Positions 59,321 to 64,000 of a stretch of DNA of 64,000 bases are shown one piece after another. The notes beneath the pieces are model-generated. The model saw nothing but the letters and a program-made list of their open reading frames with translations. It was not told the origin of the DNA and did not search any database. Position numbers and translations under genes: made by a program. Each line of letters starts with the position of its first letter. The stretch's first letter is position 1. This stretch comes from Cryobacterium adonitolivorans (GTDB taxonomy: Bacteria > Actinomycetota > Actinomycetes > Actinomycetales > Microbacteriaceae): NCBI RefSeq assembly GCF_004402695.1, contig NZ_SOFL01000057.1:1-64000 (forward strand). Direction: 5' to 3'.

Positions 59321-61066
59321 GTGCCACAGAGCCAGACGCCACAGACTCAGACCCTGCCGTCACAGACCCCGTCCGTGCCGGAGCGGGCCGGTCGTCCTCC
59401 GCGTCCGGCATCCAGGCCAAACGGCCAGTGGAAGGTCGACGGCACCGCACCACTGAACGGCAACGAGGCCTGGAAGCAGGTTGACAACGGGCTGAACGTG
59501 CGGGAACGGATCGAGAAGATCTACTCCCGCGACGGGTTTGAGTCGATCGAGGACACCGACCTGCATGGCCGGTTCCGCTGGTGGGGTCTCTACACCCAGC
59601 GCAAGCCCGGCATCGACGGCGGCAAGACCGCGACGCTCGAACCCCACGAACTCGAAGACGCCTATTTCATGCTGCGGGTGCGCATCGACGGCGGCCAGCT
59701 GACCACCGGCCAGCTGCGTGTCATCGGTGAGATCTCCGAGGAGTTCGGCCGGGACACCGCCGACCTCACCGACCGGCAGAACATCCAACTGCACTGGATC
59801 CGCGTCGAGGACGTTCCGGAGATCTGGCGCCGCCTGGAGGCCGTCGGCCTGCAGACCACCGAAGCCTGCGGCGATGTGCCGCGCGTCGTGCTCGGCTCCC
59901 CCGTCGCCGGCATCGCCGTCGACGAACTGCTCGACCCGACGGACGTGATCGCCGACATCACGGCGCGATACATCGGAGTTCCCGAACTCGCGAACCTCCC
60001 CCGCAAGTTCAAGACGGCCCTGACCGGTCACCCGAGCCAGGATGTTGTGCACGAGATCAATGACGTCGGCTTCGTCGCTCTGCGGCATCCGGAGCTTGGC
60101 CTCGGTTACGACCTCTGGGTCGGCGGCGGCCTCTCTGCCAACCCCCGACTCGGCGAGCGCCTGGGTGCCTTCGTCTCCCCCGAGAAGGTCGCCGACGTCT
60201 GGCTCGGTGTCGTCTCCATCTTCCGTGACTATGGTTACCGGCGGCTGCGCAACAAGGCCCGGCTGAAGTTCCTGCTCGCGGACTGGGGACCGGCGAAATT
60301 CCGTCAGGTCCTCGAGGACGAATACCTCTTCGAGGCGCTGCCCGACGGTCCGCCCGCCCCGACGCCGACCCAGCAGGGTGACCACATCGGCGTGCACAAG
60401 CAGGTCGACGGCCGGTTCTACATCGGTGTCACACCGTTCGTCGGCCGGGTCTCCGGCACCATGCTCACGGGACTCGCCGACCTGCTCGAGCAGCACGGCT
60501 CCGAGCGGCTGCGCACCACGCCGCACCAGAAGCTCGTGCTGCTGGACATCAGCGAAGAACACGTCGAACCGCTCATCGATGCCCTCGACGCGCTCGGCCT
60601 CGCCGCCCGCCCCAGCCTGTTCCGCCGTTCGACCATCGCCTGCACCGGAATCGAGTTCTGCAAGCTCGCGATCGTCGAGACCAAGCAGGCGGCGACCGAC
60701 GCGGTGCTCGAGTTGGAGACGCGCCTGGCCGGCATCGACCTGCCGCAGCCGATCAGCCTGCACGTGAACGGCTGCCCCAACTCCTGCGCCCGCATCCAGA
60801 CCGCCGACATCGGTCTCAAGGGCCAGCTCCTGGCCGACGGGAACGGTGGCCAGGTCCCCGGTTTCCAGGTCCACCTCGGCGGGGGCCTGGCGTCCGTCGG
60901 CCGCGATGAGGCCGGCCTCGGCCGCACCGTGCGTGGCCTCAAGGTCACCGCGGACGATCTCGCGGACTATGTGGAGCGCATCGTGCTCCGATTCCTGGCC
61001 GATCGGCTCGACACGGAGACCTTCGCCGAATGGGCGCACCGCGCCGACGAGGAGGCACTGCAATGA
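59321..61066 (+). CDS. sirA: Assimilatory sulfite (or nitrite) reductase, ferredoxin-type
   Basis: 581 aa siroheme/Fe4S4 enzyme that reduces sulfite to sulfide. Two siroheme-reductase repeats: NIQLHWIRVEDVP and TTEACGDVPRVVLGSPVAG in the first; the cluster Cys motifs ACTGIEFCKLAI and NGCPNSCARIQTADIG in the second. A Tyr in WGLYTQR and a Cys in TEACGD could give the Tyr-Cys crosslink described for NirA/SirA. GTG at 59321 chosen over 59291 because AAGGAGGA is well placed. The neighbours argue for sulfite, not nitrite. It overlaps cysH (ATGA). Confidence 0.92.
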   Translation: MPQSQTPQTQTLPSQTPSVPERAGRPPRPASRPNGQWKVDGTAPLNGNEAWKQVDNGLNVRERIEKIYSRDGFESIEDTDLHGRFRWWGLYTQRKPGIDGGKTATLEPHELEDAYFMLRVRIDGGQLTTGQLRVIGEISEEFGRDTADLTDRQNIQLHWIRVEDVPEIWRRLEAVGLQTTEACGDVPRVVLGSPVAGIAVDELLDPTDVIADITARYIGVPELANLPRKFKTALTGHPSQDVVHEINDVGFVALRHPELGLGYDLWVGGGLSANPRLGERLGAFVSPEKVADVWLGVVSIFRDYGYRRLRNKARLKFLLADWGPAKFRQVLEDEYLFEALPDGPPAPTPTQQGDHIGVHKQVDGRFYIGVTPFVGRVSGTMLTGLADLLEQHGSERLRTTPHQKLVLLDISEEHVEPLIDALDALGLAARPSLFRRSTIACTGIEFCKLAIVETKQAATDAVLELETRLAGIDLPQPISLHVNGCPNSCARIQTADIGLKGQLLADGNGGQVPGFQVHLGGGLASVGRDEAGLGRTVRGLKVTADDLADYVERIVLRFLADRLDTETFAEWAHRADEEALQ

Positions 61067-61788
61067 GCAACACCGACACCCCAACGACCACACGCCGCTC
61101 CGCCGACGAGCTGCGCGCCCTCGCCGAGGCCGGCGACGCCCTGCTGGGCGAGGCGTCCGCCCACGAGGTCATCGCCTGGGTCGCCCGTAACTTCGGCACG
61201 GATGCCGCCGCCGTCGCCTGTTCGATGGCCGACGCCGTGCTTCCCCACGCCGTCTCCCGGCAGCTGCCAGGCGTCGACGTGCTCTTCCTCGACACCGGCT
61301 ACCACTTCGCCGAGACCCATACCACCCGCGACGACGTGGCCAGGCTGCTGCCCGTGCGCATCGTCGACGTGCTGCCCGAGCGCACCGTGGCCGAGCAGGA
61401 CGCCGCCCACGGTGCCGAACTGTTCGCCAAGGATCCGAATCTGTGCTGCGCACTGCGCAAGGTCGAGCCCCTGCACCGCGTGCTCGGGACCTATGAGGTC
61501 TGGTTCACCGGCGTGCGGCGCGACGAGGCCCCCACCAGGGCGAACACCCCCCTGATCGTCTGGGACGAGCGCAACGGCCTCGTCAAGGTCAACCCACTCG
61601 CCGCCTGGAGTTTCGAGGACATCCTCGACTACGCCGGCCTCAACGCCGTGCCGGTCAATCCGCTGATGGCTCGGGGCTACCCCTCCATCGGCTGCGCGCC
61701 GTGCACCAAACCCGTCGCCGAGGGCGACGACCCCCGATCCGGACGCTGGGCCAGCCTGGCGAAGACAGAATGCGGACTCCACCTGTGA
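61063..61788 (+). CDS. cysH: Adenylylsulfate (APS) reductase
   Basis: 241 aa. Reduces APS to sulfite. The two paired Cys motifs LCCALRKVEPL and GCAPCTKPV with ECGLHL at the C-terminus hold the 4Fe-4S cluster and mark the APS-type, not the PAPS-type, enzyme. The PP-loop region shows VDVLFLDTGYHFAETH. Overlaps sirA (ATGA) and cysD (GTGA), in line with CysDN making APS without a kinase step. Confidence 0.94.
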   Translation: MSNTDTPTTTRRSADELRALAEAGDALLGEASAHEVIAWVARNFGTDAAAVACSMADAVLPHAVSRQLPGVDVLFLDTGYHFAETHTTRDDVARLLPVRIVDVLPERTVAEQDAAHGAELFAKDPNLCCALRKVEPLHRVLGTYEVWFTGVRRDEAPTRANTPLIVWDERNGLVKVNPLAAWSFEDILDYAGLNAVPVNPLMARGYPSIGCAPCTKPVAEGDDPRSGRWASLAKTECGLHL

Positions 61789-62735
61789 ACGCTTTCCCCG
61801 TGCCGACCATCGACCGAAGCGGCGGCTCCCCGTCCGATAGCGCCCAGTTGAGCCAGCTCGACGTGCTCGAGAGCGAGGCGATCCACATCATCCGTGAGGT
61901 GGTCGCCGAGTTCGAACGCCCTGTGCTGCTGTTCTCCGGCGGCAAGGACTCCGTGGTCGTGCTGCACCTGGCCGCGAAGGCGTTCTGGCCGGGCAAAGTG
62001 CCGTTCCCGCTCCTGCACGTGGACACCGGGCACAACTTTCCCGAGGTCCTCGCGTTCCGCGACGAAACCGTGGCCCGCCTGGGGCTCCGCCTCGAGGTGG
62101 CCAGCGTGCAGGATTACATCGACGACGGCCGCCTGACCGAACGCGCGGACGGCACCCGCAACCCCCTGCAGACGCTGCCGCTGCTCGACGCGATCACGGC
62201 CGGCCGCCACGACGCCGTCTTCGGCGGCGCCCGCCGCGACGAGGACAAGGCCCGCGCGAAGGAGCGCATCCTCTCCCTCCGCGACGAGTTCGGCCAGTGG
62301 GACCCGCGCAACCAGCGCCCGGAACTCTGGAACCTCTACAACGGCCGCCACACCGTGGGCCAACACGTGCGGGCGTTCCCGATCAGCAACTGGACCGAGC
62401 TCAACGTCTGGCGCTACATCGAGCGCGAGGGCATCGCCCTCCCCCCGCTGTACTACGCGCACGAGCGCGAGGTCTACCGCCGCGACGGCATGTGGCGGGC
62501 CGTCAGCCCGGTCAGTGCCCCGCTGGCCAGCGAGACCGTCGTCTCGCGCACCGTCCGCTACCGCACCGTGGGCGACATGAGCTGCACCGGCGCCGTCGAC
62601 TCCGACGCCGCATCCGTGCAGGACGTCGTGCGAGAAATCGCCGTGAGCACGATCACCGAACGCGGCGCGACGCGTGCCGACGACCGCATCTCCGAAGCGG
62701 CCATGGAAGATCGCAAGAAGGACGGGTATTTCTAA
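61785..62735 (+). CDS. cysD: Sulfate adenylyltransferase subunit 2
   Basis: 316 aa. Forms APS from ATP and sulfate with CysN. Motifs: PP-loop LLFSGGKDSVVVLHLA, LLHVDTGHNFPEV, FGGARRDEDKARAKERI and the conserved C-terminal RISEAAMEDRKKDGYF. Start GTG 61785 overlaps the cysH stop; an in-frame ATG at 61770 is possible. Coupled to cysN (TAATG). Confidence 0.95.
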   Translation: MNAFPVPTIDRSGGSPSDSAQLSQLDVLESEAIHIIREVVAEFERPVLLFSGGKDSVVVLHLAAKAFWPGKVPFPLLHVDTGHNFPEVLAFRDETVARLGLRLEVASVQDYIDDGRLTERADGTRNPLQTLPLLDAITAGRHDAVFGGARRDEDKARAKERILSLRDEFGQWDPRNQRPELWNLYNGRHTVGQHVRAFPISNWTELNVWRYIEREGIALPPLYYAHEREVYRRDGMWRAVSPVSAPLASETVVSRTVRYRTVGDMSCTGAVDSDAASVQDVVREIAVSTITERGATRADDRISEAAMEDRKKDGYF

Positions 62736-64000
62736 TGACTCAGGTACAGCTCGTGCAGGCACAGCCGGGTGAGCTCCTGCTGGAGCGCTCGGTCGCCGAG
62801 CGCGCCGAAGGCACCCTCTTCCGGTTCGCGACCGCCGGTTCCGTCGACGACGGCAAGTCCACCCTGGTCGGCCGGCTGCTGCACGATTCGAAGGCGATCC
62901 TCGCCGACCAGCTCGACACCGTCACCCGCACCTCCACCGAGCGCGGCTTCGGCGGAGCGGCCGGCGGCATCGATTTCGCGCTTCTCACCGACGGCCTGCG
63001 GGCCGAACGCGAGCAGGGCATCACCATCGACGTCGCCTACCGCTACTTCGCCACCGACAAACGCTCATTCATCCTCGCCGATTGCCCCGGCCACGTTCAG
63101 TACACCCGCAACATGGTCACCGGTGCCACCACGGCGGATGCCGTCATCATGCTCATCGACGCGCGCAAGGGCGTGCTCGAACAGACCCGCAGGCATCTGT
63201 CCGTCGTGAAGCTGCTGCGAGTGCCCCACATCGTCATCGCGGTGAACAAGATCGACCTGCAGGACTACGACGAAGCCGCATTCGGCGCTGTCGCCGCGGC
63301 CGTTTGCCGGGTCACCGATGAGCTGGGGCTGGGTGCGGTGCACATCATCCCCGTCTCGGCCCTCGTCGGCGACAATGTCGTCGAGAGGTCGGCGAACACG
63401 CCCTGGTACGACGGACCGAGCCTGCTCGAGCTCCTGGAGACCCTCCCCGCCGCGGATGCGGTCGCCACGAACGTGGAGTCGTTCAGGCTGCCGGTGCAAC
63501 TCGTGCTGCGGCCCCAGGGCGCGGTCGCCGTCGCGCCGGAGGACGCCGCGGCGTACCGCGACTACCGGGCATACGCCGGCCAGGTGGCCTCTGGCACCGT
63601 ACGGGTGGGCGATACCGTCACGGTGACGCCCGGTGGAGCCAGCACCGTCGTGACCGGCATCGACTTCGCCGGAACATCACTCGACCACGCCATCGCACCC
63701 CAGTCGGTCGCCCTGCGGCTGCGCGACGACCTCGACATCGCCCGCGGCGCCGTCATCGGCGCGGCCGGCACCATGCCGGAACCCGTGAAGGAGCTGTCCG
63801 CCGCCCTGTTCTGGCTGGACCCCCGTGCTCTGCGACCCGGCGCCCGGGTGCTGGTCAAGTTCGGCACCCACACCGTGCAGGCCATCGTCGCTACCATCAC
63901 CGGTCGCCTCAACCTGGACTCCCTGGAGCTCGAAGACGCCTCCGGGCTGGAGATCAATGACATCGGACAGGTCACCGTCCGGCTGGCCGCCGCCCTTCCT
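62735..64000 (+). CDS. cysN: Sulfate adenylyltransferase subunit 1 (GTPase), truncated by window end
   Basis: 422 codons visible, running off the window. EF-Tu-like GTPase that drives APS formation: AGSVDDGKSTLVGRLLHD (P-loop), GITIDVAYRYF, ILADCPGHVQYTRNM, VNKIDLQDY and PVSALVGDNV, then the beta-barrel domains. ATG overlaps the cysD stop. The full protein is usually 420-470 aa when no CysC kinase is fused; the end cannot be seen here. Confidence 0.95.
   Translation, partial: MTQVQLVQAQPGELLLERSVAERAEGTLFRFATAGSVDDGKSTLVGRLLHDSKAILADQLDTVTRTSTERGFGGAAGGIDFALLTDGLRAEREQGITIDVAYRYFATDKRSFILADCPGHVQYTRNMVTGATTADAVIMLIDARKGVLEQTRRHLSVVKLLRVPHIVIAVNKIDLQDYDEAAFGAVAAAVCRVTDELGLGAVHIIPVSALVGDNVVERSANTPWYDGPSLLELLETLPAADAVATNVESFRLPVQLVLRPQGAVAVAPEDAAAYRDYRAYAGQVASGTVRVGDTVTVTPGGASTVVTGIDFAGTSLDHAIAPQSVALRLRDDLDIARGAVIGAAGTMPEPVKELSAALFWLDPRALRPGARVLVKFGTHTVQAIVATITGRLNLDSLELEDASGLEINDIGQVTVRLAAALP

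Noticed and set aside
59321..61066. Nitrite reductase
   Set aside because: The same family covers both, but cysH, cysD and cysN overlap it directly, favouring sulfite.

Overview
This is a 64 kb piece of a high-GC actinobacterial chromosome. GTG starts are frequent, stop/start overlaps (ATGA, GTGA, TGATG) are common, and the gene blocks match Microbacteriaceae: rpsP-khpA-rimM-trmD-rplS-lepB-rnhB-DUF2469, yraN-comM-dprA-xerC, rpsB-tsf-pyrH-frr-cdsA, and a GlgE-type glucan cluster. A Cryobacterium-like genus is likely, but the sequence alone does not settle it. I saw no rRNA, tRNA, CRISPR array, insertion sequence or prophage. The window is mostly housekeeping, so the unusual material is intergenic repeats, RNA hairpins, repetitive coiled-coil proteins and two frameshifted genes.

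Layout. 0-5 kb: end of an unknown gene, then (minus strand) gatC-gatA-gatB, an unknown 103-codon gene and a ferritin-like/VIT1 metal transporter, all tightly coupled. 5-12.6 kb: secreted DUF1023 hydrolase, NAD-dependent epimerase, and a cysteine desulfurase-mnmA-ligA operon. 12.6-22.2 kb: glucan metabolism (glgX-ybaK, glgP, glgE-glgB). GlgE uses maltose-1-phosphate to extend chains, GlgB branches them, and GlgP/GlgX break them down. 22.2-22.5 kb: tandem inverted repeats. 22.5-31 kb: thioredoxin-like/TPR protein coupled to a large membrane protein, a DivIVA-type coiled-coil protein with hendecad repeats, an AI-2E-family permease, a hydrolase, a transglycosylase-like protein and a protein with four DivIVA-like motifs. 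31-35 kb: cdsA, frr, pyrH, tsf, rpsB.

35-42 kb: LytM-like M23 protein, a duplicated 61-nt palindrome, xerC, a phosphoesterase, dprA, comM, yraN. 42-45 kb: an accessory segment between yraN and the DUF2469 gene holding a frameshifted DUF1269 gene, an F420-type nitroreductase-like gene, a secreted AMIN-like protein and a frameshifted M19 dipeptidase. 45-51 kb: rnhB, lepB, rplS, trmD, rimM, khpA and rpsP, with a formate/nitrite channel gene placed between rimM and trmD. 51-59 kb: glutamate-cysteine ligase-like enzyme, LLM oxidoreductase, ffh, a small monooxygenase, a divergent TetR/MFS pair with a palindromic operator, a DUF2004-like protein and ftsY.

59-64 kb: assimilatory sulfate reduction operon sirA-cysH-cysD-cysN. 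CysDN makes APS, CysH reduces it to sulfite and SirA reduces sulfite to sulfide. cysN runs off the window end.

No clear new defence or biosynthetic system is visible. The best leads are the 61-nt palindromic element (three copies of identical length), the structured leaders around rplS and lepB, the FNT gene inside a translation operon, the coiled-coil/DivIVA proteins, and the decaying accessory segment.
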